Made by a program: the position numbers and the translations under genes. DNA of 64,000 nucleotides, taken from assembly GCF_000001735.4 (NCBI RefSeq), contig NC_003071.7, positions 17,149,443-17,213,442 on the forward strand, in the 5' to 3' direction. The notes below the pieces were generated by a model. The model had not been told where the DNA came from. It did no database searches and saw only the letters and a program-made list of their open reading frames with translations. Shown in pieces: positions 11,474-24,184 of the stretch; the stretch's first letter is position 1, and each line of letters starts with the position of its first letter. This DNA is from Arabidopsis thaliana. Lineage: Eukaryota > Streptophyta > Magnoliopsida > Brassicales > Brassicaceae.

Positions 11474-14400
11474 ATTGATTGATTTACGGCTCAAGAAAAG
11501 AAAATTTGTTTTTGCCTTTTTAGTCATTTACACACGCAATTCAAGAGGAGCTGTCTCATGTAGTCACGCTTTGTGTATGTGTCTGTGTATATATATATAT
11601 ATATTTACAAGTATTAAGCAAGTAAGCTTGAAGTTGAAGACATTATAAACACAAACATTTTAATAAGAAAACACTAAAAGAGACATCGAACTGTGAACAA
11701 TAATGAGGTTTAGGGTTTTAAAAGATTCGTTGTGAGGCTATTTAATAGAAGGTGCAACATTAAGTTGGGTGAGCAATAAATACAGTTAGGAGTAGGTGGA
11801 AACAGATGCAAAACCACTAATGACATTGGTTGGGTCATAAGAAGACTTCAAGTGACAATCCCATGAGAGGCTTCTAGTTACAGAGAAAGTGACCTTATAG
11901 AGGTTATGTCGTGCGTAACAGCTGGCGCTCGTTGCACCGATTTTTAGGTTGATCCATTTCAATCTTAAAACTACTCAAATCAACAAAATCAAATCTCACT
12001 TGAGGCAAAGAATGTATTGAAATCGTAATTACCTCCCCAACTACTCTCTCTTTTTGTCCGTAGCCTAATTCAACCAAACTTTCCAACTACTTTGTACAAA
12101 AATACTTTAAAGATTATAGAACAAAAGTTGGTTTATTGATGTATCCACATAATAATCTTGAAAGTCTTAAAGCCAAAATCTCACGAAACCAACACCGACT
12201 TGGTCAACTCCTTTTGGTAGTTCAACTAAAGTGAAGTGGGCTATACGACATGCAGTTGATAAGATGTGAACTAAAAACAAAATTGAAGTCTTTTTATTTC
12301 CAAAGATATAATAGCCCCACCTTAGGGTGAATTGTCCCAGGCACACACGGTCCCAAACCAAATTCCAAAACCCCCAGTGCCTTAATATTTTTAGAACTTG
12401 TTTGTTAGTATTTGACTCAGTTACTAATTAACAGATGTGGCATTGTTGATGAAACCCTCTCTATGTCGGGTCTAAAGCCCATTGGGTTGAGCCCGTTTTT
12501 AATGAAGATTCTGCTTTTCCGGAAGAGAACAAAAAAAAATCTCCCCAAGTCACATTCAGGAAGTGAGATTTTTGTAGGGTGAGATTTTTACCATCAGCTT
12601 TGTTTTGTTGAACTAAGCTTATCACTCACGATCATCAATCAGCGTGTAATGCCAACAATGAACAAATTGATCGAAGAGAAATAGATAAAGATTACAAATT
12701 ATTTGTAAATTTACATACTTAAGAGCTCATTCTAGTACCTATCATGTAACCAAACTTTCTTTGCTTTTCCTCACAAAAGCCTTTTTCTCATGGATTTCGT
12801 AATCTTTGGGCAACGTAAAGCATTGGACGAGGGCTTGCTTTTGGAATTTGGTCCAGTGGGCTTATCTTATTTATCCTTTTAAAATACGGATTTTGAGAAT
12901 CGTTGATGAGGAAAGTTGTAACTTGTAAGTGTTGCTTTTGGAATTTGAAATTTGGTCCAATGGACTTTAACAAAAAACAAATTGGTCCAGAGAACTTCTC
13001 TTTCTATGTGTAATGGATATCTTCATGGACAATAACTCCATAAATACGTATCTACTTGATAGATTGTCTTGGAAGAAGTGAGAAGTCGTTTGGGTCCGTT
13101 TACTTCCAAAGTCAACCCACTTACGTGCTCCCCGGATAATGCAACAACGAATAAATTTTGTTTGTTTTTTGGTGTCTTTTGTCGTTAGTGTTCAAAAGGA
13201 TCACCAATTTCTTCGGTTATGGTATTATTGCAATTTTTATAATTAGGCCAAAATTAATAATTCATCGCCATCAGCATAGTCGTTCATCAGCCCCAACTCA
13301 TCAGCTAGAGATTGGTAATAGTGTCGCCGACAATTTTCAAAAAATTTAGGTTCGAGTTCTATAATGGTTATGGTGAAAATATGATTCGTTTTGTATTTGG
13401 TGAGACTCATAAATATTAAGATGTGATAGTTATTTTTGAACCAAGGGAATACTTCGCTTTGTGAAATTGTGTTTAGATTTTCTTACATTGTTTATGTCTC
13501 TACATCTAAATAAATTCCTTCAAACCAAGAATTGAACTAGGTAGCTAGATATAAAAATATGACTTTCGCCACTATTGAGTACATCTGTTATGTTATTCAT
13601 AACATAATGGAAAAAAAAAATCCATCTATCGTATATTCGTATGTAAGTTTTCTTCTTTCAAGTCTGCGATATGAAATAGTGTGTATAATCATTTTCTCCT
13701 ACATACCATGTCATATGGGTGCCTTAGAGAAACTAAACTTTGTTATAAAATGAATAAAAGACAAAGGGAGGTATTTTTATTCTTTATGGGAAAACCCGAA
13801 AATTGATGACTCTCGTACTATACGAGATTCTTACAACTTTTGTTGACATATATCGAGTCAAGCTAAGTCGTAAACTTGGAATTATCTTATTTGTCATGAG
13901 AATTTGAATATCTGTGTACGTACACGTGACTTGACTTCTTTGAAGATCTATGTGATTAAGTTCAATTTTAAAAAAGTACTTAAAAAATTTTTGTCGAAGC
14001 TTTTGATAACTTTCTTTTGATAGTGAACTAACACCAAAATTCCCAAATATTATTCTTTTAGAACCCACTGTAATATATTATATATATGATGATTAACCTC
14101 ATCAACTTTATGAATAGAATGGAAAAATGTATAAAGTGACATTAAAATTAGGAGTTTTGAAAGGGGCATTTAGAGGGCCCTCGCTAAATTAGATCGATTT
14201 TAAGAGACCCTTTAATTAGGACAGACCATACAGCACATACCGCTGTGCTACCCTCCTCTTCCCACTTGTCCATATGGACCCCTTTTGCCTTCATTTCTGT
14301 CAATTATTTTCCAATTATAAGCTTTTAGTATTTTGTCTTTAAAAAAAAAACCTTTTAGTATAATAGTTTTTTTTTTTGAGTTTTCTACTCAGTTATTACA

Positions 14401-15055
14401 TTACGAGATCAACATTGGCATTATGCTTAAATAGTATTAGATGATGCTAGTCATTTTTTTTACCAAATAACACCTTTTTTGTTGGAGTCGGCAAAGAAAA
14501 ACTTCGCCAAAAAATGTAACTAAAAAGCAGTATTAGGAGTTTAAATACAAATATTAACTTCAAATCTTCCACATATACACTCAATACCCTTTATTCTTGA
14601 AAAATCGACTAAACTAAATCATGCACCCAAGTTAGATCTGTTATCTGTATTGCCATACTTGAATTTGGAGAAGAGATAGCTAGACTCTAGTCACTGTATA
14701 TTCCGTGCTCAACAATTGGAATTGACTCTTTAACCATGAAAAACGATCGACTTGACTCTCTCTCTCTATATATATATTTTTTTTTTTTTTTTTTAATGAC
14801 TATCCCTATCCATACATAAATTATAATATATAATAACTTACACTTGTATTATATTTTCATTTTTGATAAAATGGTTAGAATGTTTCGGTTGATATCTTTG
14901 TTTTGGGATAAAATTTGGGTTAACTATGATCAGTGTAATGGATCCTTCGATTGTTCCCGCGAAGGTTAGTTAAATTAGTTTTTTCTTCTTCTTCTTCCAT
15001 TTGTTTATTATTTTGAGATTTTTGTCTTTTATACTTGGTGAGATCAATATCGTCG

Positions 15056-15070
15056 GGTCAAGTGACGTCA
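15056..15070 (+). promoter_or_regulatory. W-box and TGACGTCA element upstream of SIB2
   Basis: GGTCAA (reverse of the W-box TTGACC) at 15056-15061 is followed at 15063-15070 by the palindrome TGACGTCA, a canonical TGA/bZIP (as-1/CRE) site. They lie about 735 bp upstream of the SIB2 ATG. WRKY and TGA factors drive defence genes, and SIB2 is known as a pathogen-responsive WRKY33 partner. Function here is inferred from motif match and context. Confidence 0.4.
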
Positions 15071-15716
15071 TGGCGTCTATATGTCTACATCACCTATCTT
15101 GACGTGGCGCTTTTGTTGATGCCCTGATGGCTAACTAGCCGACGGCGGCTTCCACTTTTTTTTTTTACTTATCCTCATATTTTCCATCACGTGATTGTTC
15201 AGCGCGTGCAACACACGCCCGGGACTCAGAAAAAATTAAAACAGTCATTATTTATCCGATTTGACGACAACCATTGAATGTTCAAATGGTATAGATATCT
15301 CTATGTTGTCAATTATTTAAATACTGGTTAAGGGGTTATTCAAGTAGATATACTATAATAACAAAAATATGACTATCATCAGTTTAGTCTTGTTTATAAA
15401 AGTTAATACTAAAAACTCCACATTGTGTCCGACCGTATATATATATTTTTGGTCCAACAGAATGTTCAATCAAAAAGAGTAACAAATCACACTTGTCATC
15501 TAAGTAAAAGATGTCATGGAGACACGATGAACTTAAACGCGCGTGGGCTAAACGCGCCGTCGGCTATCAGCGGATGAGGACTTTTTTCAATGCCATTAAT
15601 TTTTTTGTTTGTTTCTTCTCTCTTCCCTTAATTCTCAGTAACTTCTTCTCCTTTCTCATTAACTTCCACTCTCCTTCCTAAAAGTAAAAACGATACATAA
15701 AAAAAAGTGTTCATTG

Positions 15717-15728
15717 TATATATATTTA
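15717..15728 (+). promoter_or_regulatory. Probable TATA box of SIB2
   Basis: A TATATATATTTAAA stretch about 75 bp upstream of the SIB2 ATG is at the expected distance for a core promoter with a short 5' leader. Confidence 0.5.
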
Positions 15729-15799
15729 AAAATTGGACTAAAACAAGAGAGAGCTCACACATCTAAATTTTTCTCCATATTACAAAAGAACTAAAGAAG

Positions 15800-16225
15800 A
15801 TGGATCAGTCATCATCAACGTTGCTCATAAACCAGAGAAAGTCATCATCGTCTCCGACTAGGATCCCACCTAAGCAGAAGAGGAAGTCAACGACTACGCA
15901 CAAACCCATCAAAGTCCGTTACATATCAAATCCGATGAGAGTCGAGACTTGTCCTTCTAAGTTCAGAGAGCTTGTTCAAGAACTCACCGGTCAAGACGCC
16001 GCTGATCTACCACCGTCGCCCACCACTTTTACCGCCGTAGATCTCCACCGTCCGTGTGAGTCGGAGATGAACTTAGAGCCGTTGGATGGAGAGGTCCGTG
16101 GAGAGTATTATTCACCGTTGGATGAGGAAGTGTTTAATGCTCCTCAGATGTCGGCAGGTCTTTCTGGTTTTTTCTCGTCTGGATTTTACAATGTTAACGC
16201 TTTAGGAAGCATTGGTTCTCTCTGA
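15800..16225 (+). CDS. SIB2: VQ-motif protein, sigma factor binding protein 2
   Basis: Single-exon gene for a 141-aa protein. The VQ signature FxxxVQxLTG is intact in FRELVQELTGQDA at about residues 55-67. The N-terminal 45 residues are Ser/Lys-rich and basic (PPKQKRKSTTTHKP), consistent with a nuclear and/or plastid targeting region. The C-terminus is acidic with a hydrophobic tail (GLSGFFSSGFYNVNALGSIG). VQ proteins bind WRKY transcription factors; SIB1 and SIB2 bind the plastid sigma factor SIG1 and activate WRKY33 in defence. The absence of introns is typical of plant VQ genes. It matches At2g41180. Confidence 0.93.
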   Translation: MDQSSSTLLINQRKSSSSPTRIPPKQKRKSTTTHKPIKVRYISNPMRVETCPSKFRELVQELTGQDAADLPPSPTTFTAVDLHRPCESEMNLEPLDGEVRGEYYSPLDEEVFNAPQMSAGLSGFFSSGFYNVNALGSIGSL

Positions 16226-18118
16226 ATTTTAAACTATGAATGTTTTGTTTCGGCACTGAAACACCGATCACGAAGAATAAACCATCTATAGTTTTAGGGT
16301 TTTCATCAAAACCTATATATGGATATATTACATATATAGTTTTTTTTCTCGCGAATTATTTACGTTTGTGAGTATATATAGAAATCTTTCATTTGTTTGT
16401 GGTTTTTTTATTTTATAATAATAATCAAACCGTATTAGTTTTAGTTGGGTTTATTGGTGTAGTTATGTAATAATTAACCTCAAAATCCCAATTTGGTGGT
16501 AGTGATTTTGTGATCAGTTTAATCTCTGGTGTAAATGATCACAAACGGAAAAGAAATAATAATCCATATAGAGCTTTTAAGTTATCACGGACTTTAGTTG
16601 AACATTTGGATAGATGTATGATGTATCCCTTTTGTTTTTTAGGATGACCCCATCTCTGTATAATAGACGCAATAATACATTTATATTTTGGAAATTTGGA
16701 ATGAATGATAGAAGAGTTTTGTTATTTTCTTATCATTTATTAATCACATTATTTTATATTTACAATCTACAAACACACTATCTTATGGAAATATTCGTTT
16801 GATACAAACAACATTTAATGAAAACAACAACTTATTTCGTACGAAATGTTTATCGTATAGTTGACTATTGTGATATCTTAAATTGTAGAAATATTCAACG
16901 CTTCACAATTTTTAAATTCCTCTAGAATTGTGATTTGTGAGCTATGGTTCGATGTAAAGAGAAGAAGAAAAAAAACCTGAACGATTTATGAGATAGCCAT
17001 TTTCAATTCAAAAATATTTTGTTCTAAACACATGAGTTAGCATTCGCTTGGAACAATCTTATCTTCTGAGGTTTGTTTGACTAAAAAGATGACTAATGTT
17101 TTGACGCTTGTTTCGCACGGCCAATAGACCGACTCCTTTCAATTTCAATTGTCAGCAAGAACTGACACATTAATATATAATTTATTTTCTATATGTTTAC
17201 TTTCTGTTTGTGATCTCTATGTTTACTTGTCACCATCTATCATATTATTACTGGTTAAGAAAACTAATTTATTATCGACTTAATGTACCTTATAGTCAAT
17301 AAAGGTATATGAACCAACCAATTCCATATACATAGAGAAAACTAATATGATTTTTCTTCCTTAAGTTTCGCTGTAAATTTTTGTCAATGGTTAAGAAAAA
17401 AAAAGTAAAAAAACAATTGTATATAAGAATGTTTTTAGGGAGCATTAAAACACTTTAGCAGGACCGACAAACCTCAAGTCTCGTAATTTTCCTTCCACCT
17501 TGTTAAGTCGGTGATGACGAGACGGGAGATATTTGGGTCACTAAATGGCCGATACTAATTAATACAATATCGTTCAACAGAATTATGTCAATCTTAACCT
17601 TGTAAAAACTGTTTTTTTTTCCTCTAACTTCTTTCCCGTTGGGTTTGCCTATATTTTCGATAAATTGAGTAAATTTCACTGTTAACTAGTCGTCTATTTT
17701 CCTCCTGTGTTAAATAGTTGTGACCCGATAATCAAATTGTGACACTCAAAAAAGCAGATTTTTGAACATCATGAGAACCAAATTTTAAATTTTTTGTTTT
17801 ACATATCTATCTTTTGAGGTTAACACCTCCTTGTTTATTTGTGTTGTTAATACTTATTATTAATGCCTTTATCAAATAGGCGAGCTCATTATACCCAAAT
17901 CTAAACATGAGAAAGATGCTCAGAAAAATGAAGAGATAGTAGATACACAAAAATACAAAAGCAAATGTGACACCTATGAGAAAGTAAACCTTTCACTAGT
18001 TTTATTAACTTTCAAGTCCAAAATAATCTTTCATAATCAAGAGTTTATTAGCTTCAACAAAAACATTCAACTCAAAGTACAGGGGATAAACTATGGGTCT
18101 CTTTGTCATGGAGTTCCT
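16226..18118. other. Convergent intergenic region
   Basis: AT-rich sequence between the 3' ends of SIB2 (+) and the amino acid transporter (-). A tract near 16313-16360 is rich in TATATA. No gene, RNA gene or mobile element is recognisable. Confidence 0.45.
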
Positions 18119-20703
18119 TCACTGATAGTTCCTAATGATCTTTGCCACCGAAGAATATGTCCCCAAGGTCCCGCTTACCACCCCGATGGCCACAATGATC
18201 GAACTCAGAATCATCTGTAGTACACAACTCAGTGTTAATCTTAAGAATCCAAATACAGAAACTCATCATCCCATAATAATTTCAAGAAATTGATAACAGG
18301 ACAACAACAAGGCTCAATTTATATACCTGTGTTCTTGTTGCTTTGTTCCCCATTATCTTTATGAAGCATAAAGCTGGCATTATTATTGCCTGAACCATAC
18401 ATACATTTATGTAAAACTGTTTTGAGTGTCACATTTTTTGAAAACAATAATGTTCTTAAGATATTAAAGAGGATGATGGAAACTAACCACTAGTATACTG
18501 AGAAGAGATCCTATAAGAGCCATCATAAGACCTGTGTGGAAAATAAAACCAATTGCAAAAAAAGACCATTAAGGAGCAAATCTAGTAAAACGACACACGA
18601 GTGAGTTCTCAACCTTTCTAGCTTAATGTTCTTACCAAAAAATGGAATAAGGAAAGCAGAACAAACAGAAGAAGCGACGAGTGCTGTTCTTAGAAGAAGA
18701 AAGCACCATATGTTCTCTGACATTCTTTCCGGTAATAGTTCTTCTATACTCCTTGCAAGTGGATTCATCAGGAGAGCGTATTTTGTAAACGGACTCACAA
18801 CCTGAGAAAAGGAGAAAACAGAACCAAGATGAAGTTTTAGTGTAAAATGGAACTTCCAAAGATTATGGAGAGAAAAATAAAAACTGGTTTTGTTTTCTAA
18901 CCGTTGTCCACTGTGCCACTTTTGAGAAAAATTGGTCCTGTGGCATGTTTAGTGTAATCTGAGACAAGGTAGCTTCTCCAAACATGAGATAACCCATGAT
19001 TGCAACTCCTCCGTATAACAAAACACATATAATGAAACTGCAATGTAGCAACAAAACAAAAATTGTTGGTTTCAGAATTGGATTATTAAACATCAAAAGC
19101 TAATATAAGAGTAAAGTTTTTGGTTTTACCAAGTGATCACTGCTTTGTTGAATTTGGTTTTATCAGCCATGGATTGGTATATATTTGGGAACACTGAATG
19201 TCCTGAATAGCAAAACCCGTATATACCAATTGCAAACGGTATCCCGTTCCATTTCACAGCCTGCCCGGTGTGATGAAACCCAATCCCGCCCGTTGTACCG
19301 AGGAAAAACACGCTTACTGCTATCAAAGCGGTTGCGATAACTCCACCGGCTATAGAACCAAAGAAAAACAAGTGAACTGATTCAATATTCTTGACGAAAG
19401 AATTCAATCATATGAAGAAAACAAAAATGCAGTTGATTGTACCTGAGAGGTAGGAAATGATGCGTAGATCTTTCAACCAAACAGTTGGAAGAACAATGAG
19501 AGCAGTTAAGATTCCAAATAAATGCTTAGAGTCAAGTCGGAACCCGAGCAAATCCAAGGATGTACCAGGGAAAAGCCCGGTAAGGTTATCTCCTTCCAAA
19601 ATGATGAATTCAACACAATATGACTACAGAAAGTGGACAGCGAATCTAGTAAGTTTAAATTATAGAGACAGAAACAAGCTCTAGATCCATGAGTAAAATT
19701 CGGCTACAAAAAATCTTCACTTACATATAGTTCTGTGTACAATAGCATCTGCACAAAAGACACATAACATTGCAGAAACCATAAGCAACTGAAAACAGAA
19801 CAACTGATCAAAATAATCAAAAGGAAGATAAAATCTATGGAACCACTTACACAGATAAGAATACGACCATATTTGCCAAAAGCTGCTTCTCCAATATCAG
19901 GATAAGTGATAATGCCGGTCTTGTTCTCGAAACAGTCTTTCATTAAAGTAGCAGTGTAACAACAAATAACAGCAAATAAGAGAAGAATTACCATACTTGC
20001 CCAACCAGCTTCTTTCACTGTATAAGGTGTTGAGAGAAGTCCAACTCCAGCCATTACATTAATAGCTGCAACCAATATAGAGTTACACATGTTTTCTTAA
20101 TTAGGCCAAGAATCATAATCAGTTTTTAGTTACCATTGAAAATGGTTTGAATGACGCTGCATCCATAGCCACCAATGGGCAATTCCTCAGCAAATGAGCC
20201 TTTATGAGACCAAGCAGATTGTGTAGCTGAGGCTTTGTCTGAATCATCATGCCTCTCAGGAAGCAAAGGTGCTTTTGACTCAACATCTAAATTACTTCTG
20301 CTGGCTCTATAGAAACTCGGAGGATTACTCCTGAGCGACCCGAAGATTGGTGATGCCGCAATCGTATAAGAATCAGTCGTTTCCCTAAAAGAACCACAAA
20401 ACTTGTCAATGTTTCATCACAAAATCTCAAATAACAAAACTTTATGAGATGGGTTACAAGGAAAGTTTCGAGCTTTACAATTAATTACCTGAAGCTTTGA
20501 GGCCATTGAACCTGGGAAATGAAAGGTTCATCGATGTCGTCGTCACGATCAACAGCATCACCAGGAAGATCTCCGAGATCGCTTTGATCAGTTTCACTGT
20601 CGTTCTCGTACTTACTGCTGTTGTCTTCTAGATCTTCGTTATCTTCGTCATCTTCGAACGTAACGTCGGTTTTTTTCTCCTTATCATTGTTCTTGTCCTC
20701 CAT
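18119..20703 (-). CDS. Vacuolar-type (AVT1-like) amino acid transporter
   Basis: Predicted 536-aa membrane protein of the amino acid/auxin permease family, AVT1-like clade. Exons (high to low): 20703-20489, 20384-20134, 20065-19851, 19748-19725, 19623-19443, 19349-19130, 19037-18902, 18801-18636, 18531-18488, 18389-18327, 18214-18119; every junction keeps frame. The first 150 residues are hydrophilic and strongly acidic ([21 protein letters not shown]), the usual cytosolic tail of AVT1 members. The transport core starts at about 155 with [23 protein letters not shown] and shows about ten hydrophobic segments. The fourth exon is only 24 nt (8 residues, MLLYTELY). By family it would move neutral amino acids across the tonoplast using the proton gradient; substrate and direction cannot be read here. 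It likely corresponds to At2g41190. Confidence 0.92.
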
Positions 20704-22214
20704 ATTTCGAACAAACCCAAGTAAGAATAGATCTAGAGAGTATCAAGAACCTTAGAGGATTAAATCTCACCGAAAAAGGAAAAAAAAAGATCAAATCTTT
20801 ATGATTGATTTTGGTTACAGAGTGGGTTCGAGAACTTTGCAGAGAGGTGGCAAAAGACTAATAAGGAAAGCTGAGTGTCTGAGCACAAAATGTCCGTTTT
20901 TTTTTAATCAAGAATTTTACTTTTTCGAGGATTTGTGTGATTTGATTGCTCTTGTTCTCCGTCTCTCTCTGTTCGCGAGAGTTGATTGCCCCTAGTTATA
21001 AGGCGGGAAAATAGTGACGTGGCGGTGATGATAGAGACTAGAGGAAAGAGATCAAAGTTGAGAAGCAATGTTTTTAGACTTTTGATCGACGACAAGTGTT
21101 GCGTTGAGATGGTTCGATATATTGATCCCTCGTAGGGATGTGTTGCCGTAGCCGGGATCACTAGGACTTGGAAAGTTATATGTTCTAGTATTCTCCAAAA
21201 ATTTAAAATAAATATTCAAAACATAGAATAATTTATAAATGCCTAGAATATTAAGAAATATATAAAGTTTCAATATTATGGAAAAATCATGTTTCTTGTA
21301 AAATATATAAAACGGTTTTTAGCCTATTGACAAAAAGAATTCATAACGCTTAGTTCCAATGATATCTATTGACAAAAGGAATTCATAACCTTTCTCTCTT
21401 TATTTCTTTCACGTTTAAGATATAAATGGCGAATGATACCATGAATGTTGCTGGATTCTTAAGCTTATTCTACCTTTTTTTTTTTTCATAGGCTTAGTAC
21501 TTACTTAAACTCATTTGTTGTTCTAAATCTAAGTGTCTCGCAAGAGTCCAAAGAAGGAGATGGGAGTGACTCAAGGTCGACGAGGGAATGGGGTGTAAAT
21601 GTAATCGTGTTAGTGAACATAGAAATACATTATCTCTATGTGGTGACATGTGAATTTTCTCCAAGTGTCAAACTTCCATATGCTCATTAACAATCCAATA
21701 ATTTAAGCTTTTTGACAAAATTGTATTTTTTTTGGTCAATTATCTCCAATGTGGTTTTAAACAAAGATATATATTAAATAAAGATTTACATGCCTTTTCC
21801 ACCTTGATATTTTGCAAATCATGAGAATCTCTTCCTTTTAATGTTGCCAGTTATATAGGTTAAAAACATATTTGCATTTCAAAAGGAATATTAAAAAAAC
21901 TTAATTGTTCTGCTACATTTTGGCTTTCAAAAGTCATATTGTGAGTCTAAAACTATTAAACTGTAAACAAAGGAAAATAAAATAGTATTTATATGCTATA
22001 TGTAAAATATGAAATGAATAGACTCACACTTTTTCTCTAGATCCTTAAGTTAAACTGTCACGCTTCCGGTACGTGGCTTATCGATCAGGAAATGCCAAGA
22101 TACTGATCCCACCTCACAAGTCACAAGTCACGGTCTCCAAAATTTATTTCTCAATATTATCCTTCAAATTTGTTACGATATGCAAAAAAACAAGAAGAAG
22201 GAAGTTATCACAAT
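20704..22214. promoter_or_regulatory. Divergent intergenic region
   Basis: The region lies between the transporter (-) and the small gene at 22215 (+), so it contains two promoters facing away from each other. It is AT-rich. The pair AAAAAGAATTCATAACG and AAAAGGAATTCATAACC near 21332 and 21374 is a short diverged direct repeat (each preceded by TATTGACA). No coding exon is visible. Confidence 0.4.
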
Positions 22215-23487
22215 ATGGGTCAAGCTCTCAATACCGGTTCGTCCTTTCTCTTTCTCCCCCAAAATCACGTCTTTCATTGATGTTCACTTCATTAATAAAA
22301 TTATCATTTTTTTGTTTGGTATACTTAATTATGGAACGAAGCAAAAGGTAAAGGAGAGGTAGACGCGAAAGACTTGGAAGCTATGGCTGAAAATTGCTAC
22401 CGCAAACGCTTAGAAGAAAAAAATGACGATCAAGAATGGTCCTTTGGCGACTTCTACCGCATTGTGGCTGAAGCAGTCGAGTAAAATTCTTTTACTTGTT
22501 AAGTGTTATAATGAAACCAATATGAGTCGGAAAGGATTAGATTTGGTTATTAAACCATTTTCAATAACGATTTTCTTTCGAGTTTTTGAGACAAATTATT
22601 TAATGCTCATGGGCGGTTTATAAGTCAATGATTTAAGAAATAAAAATAAACGATAAAGACTCGAGCCATATAGTCGGCACCATGATATTATGATTATGGT
22701 AATGATATTTACATGTGATGTGATATTCGTATTTTATGTATTTGGTGCGACAGGGAAATTAACAGAAGACTCGGTGGCACTCAACTTAAGGTGCCAAGTG
22801 TTGAGAAACTACAACAAGCTTATGAGGTATTAAATTCTTTCAATTTCTATTCTTCATTATATAAGTTTAATGACACTTCTTTTGATTTGATAAAATTAGG
22901 TAAGGAATTTGTAAACATTTGGTCTCTTAACCTTTTCTAAATTTAATAACACGAAAAGAATATTAAAAATGAAATATATACTTGAGCAAAACATAATTTA
23001 TACCTAGCGATTAGCGAATATGATAAGTATTGTTATGCAACGATAAACATTAAAAAATAACTTCAACGCTTTTGCCCAAATCTAAGTCTCTGTTACATAG
23101 AGAGGCTTAGACTTGGTTTACTATAAACCAAAATAAGATTTTACAATTGAATCACAATGTTTTAACCAATTGGTTTAATTACTGGGATCAAAGATTTATC
23201 ATCTTCTTCGTCTCTTATACTTTTGAAACGAGCAGATACACAATCTCGGGCAGGGGAAGAAGCTATCGAAGGACGAGTTTCAGAAGCTTCTTCAAGAGGT
23301 TTTAATCGGAGTTGGGTTCACCGGCGTCGGAGGAGTAAAGGAATTTCTACTTTTCATCTTCGGAGTTCCTGCGATCGCCGTCTTCATTAAGAACCGTATA
23401 GCTCCGACGTCCGTTCCCAACGACTTGTTTATCCCCGCCATCACTTCCGCCACCGTCTTCCTCCTCGCCAAGCTCAATAAGATATGA
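22215..23487 (+). CDS. Small unrecognised protein with EF-hand-like segments and hydrophobic tail
   Basis: I do not recognise a named family. A four-exon model gives 161 aa: 22215-22236, 22342-22480, 22754-22826, 23236-23487. It starts MGQALNTAKGKG, where Gly2 could be N-myristoylated. Two segments resemble EF-hand loops but lack a full set of acidic ligands: NDDQEWSFGDFYRIV (about 39-53) and LGQGKKLSKDEFQKLLQEV (about 82-100). The C-terminal 60 residues contain two hydrophobic stretches (VKEFLLFIFGVPAIAVFI and DLFIPAITSATVFLLAKL), so it may sit in or on a membrane. The first exon is only 22 nt and its splice (CCG|gttcgt ... gaag|CAAAAG) is the weakest part of the model. It likely corresponds to At2g41200. 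Confidence 0.75.
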
Positions 23488-24184
23488 AGTCTCTACTAAT
23501 TGTTTGATCCTTTCGAGCTTTGCTTTGTTTGCTAAATTTGTATTGGTGATTTGATTATATGTGTTTGATACACGGAGAAGCTTAAAGTTTCACTCTTTGA
23601 GTTCATTTACTAGATTGATGAAAAGGAAAAAAAAATGAACTTATGTTGTTCGACAGAATGCCTCAACGAGTTTAACTCTGTTTTTTTCAGTGATTTTAAC
23701 TAACGAACTTATTCGTCTAAATTGGTCCATATTTTAAAATATGAAATAAATGTCTTTGTGCTAGAGGGAAGCAAGGAGATGCTAAATATAGAGAATTCGA
23801 GGGTCTTGCTTGTTTCTCTAAATTTCAAGGCTTTCATTGGTTTGAGGATATGAACGAGTCCTTTCTTTGAATGACAAAATTAGTTTCTAAAACTGATAAG
23901 AAAAGATGAAATCTCGGAGACATTTTTTCCCTTTTAACTATTTTTTTGGCCATTAGATTTTTCTCTGTTTTTCTTTGTTTGGTTTGGAACATGGTCTAGA
24001 GAAACATTCAATCCAGTAATGCTGCAATTTGTAAGAAAAAAGTAAGCTCTTTGCCTCCGAGATTCACAGAGGCAAAAGAAAAATGACCTGTGACACATAT
24101 GTTTGTTGATGATACCTTTAGGATTGTTATCTAGGTACTAATAATATACAGGTTTTTAGATAGACGTTTCCTTAGTTTAACATA
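23488..24184. promoter_or_regulatory. 3' flank and PIP5K5 promoter/leader
   Basis: 697 bp between two same-strand genes. The sequence is AT-rich with no definite element. A leader intron of PIP5K5 may lie here but cannot be fixed from sequence alone. Confidence 0.35.

Larger units (their letters stand above)
11404..15799. other. 4.4-kb gene-free intergenic region
   Basis: No convincing coding exon on either strand; the short open frames here are AT-biased and show no domain. It holds a (TA)n run near 11589-11604, a pair of site II-like motifs (AGCCCATTGGGTTGAGCCC) around 12475-12493, and a small diverged repeat of TTGCTTTTGGAATTTG near 12836 and 12934. The proximal 3' part is the SIB2 promoter. 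Confidence 0.5.

Noticed and set aside
13320-13365. TTCGAGTTCTA stretch resembling a tRNA T-arm
   Set aside because: No acceptor stem, D-arm or anticodon arm can be built around it.
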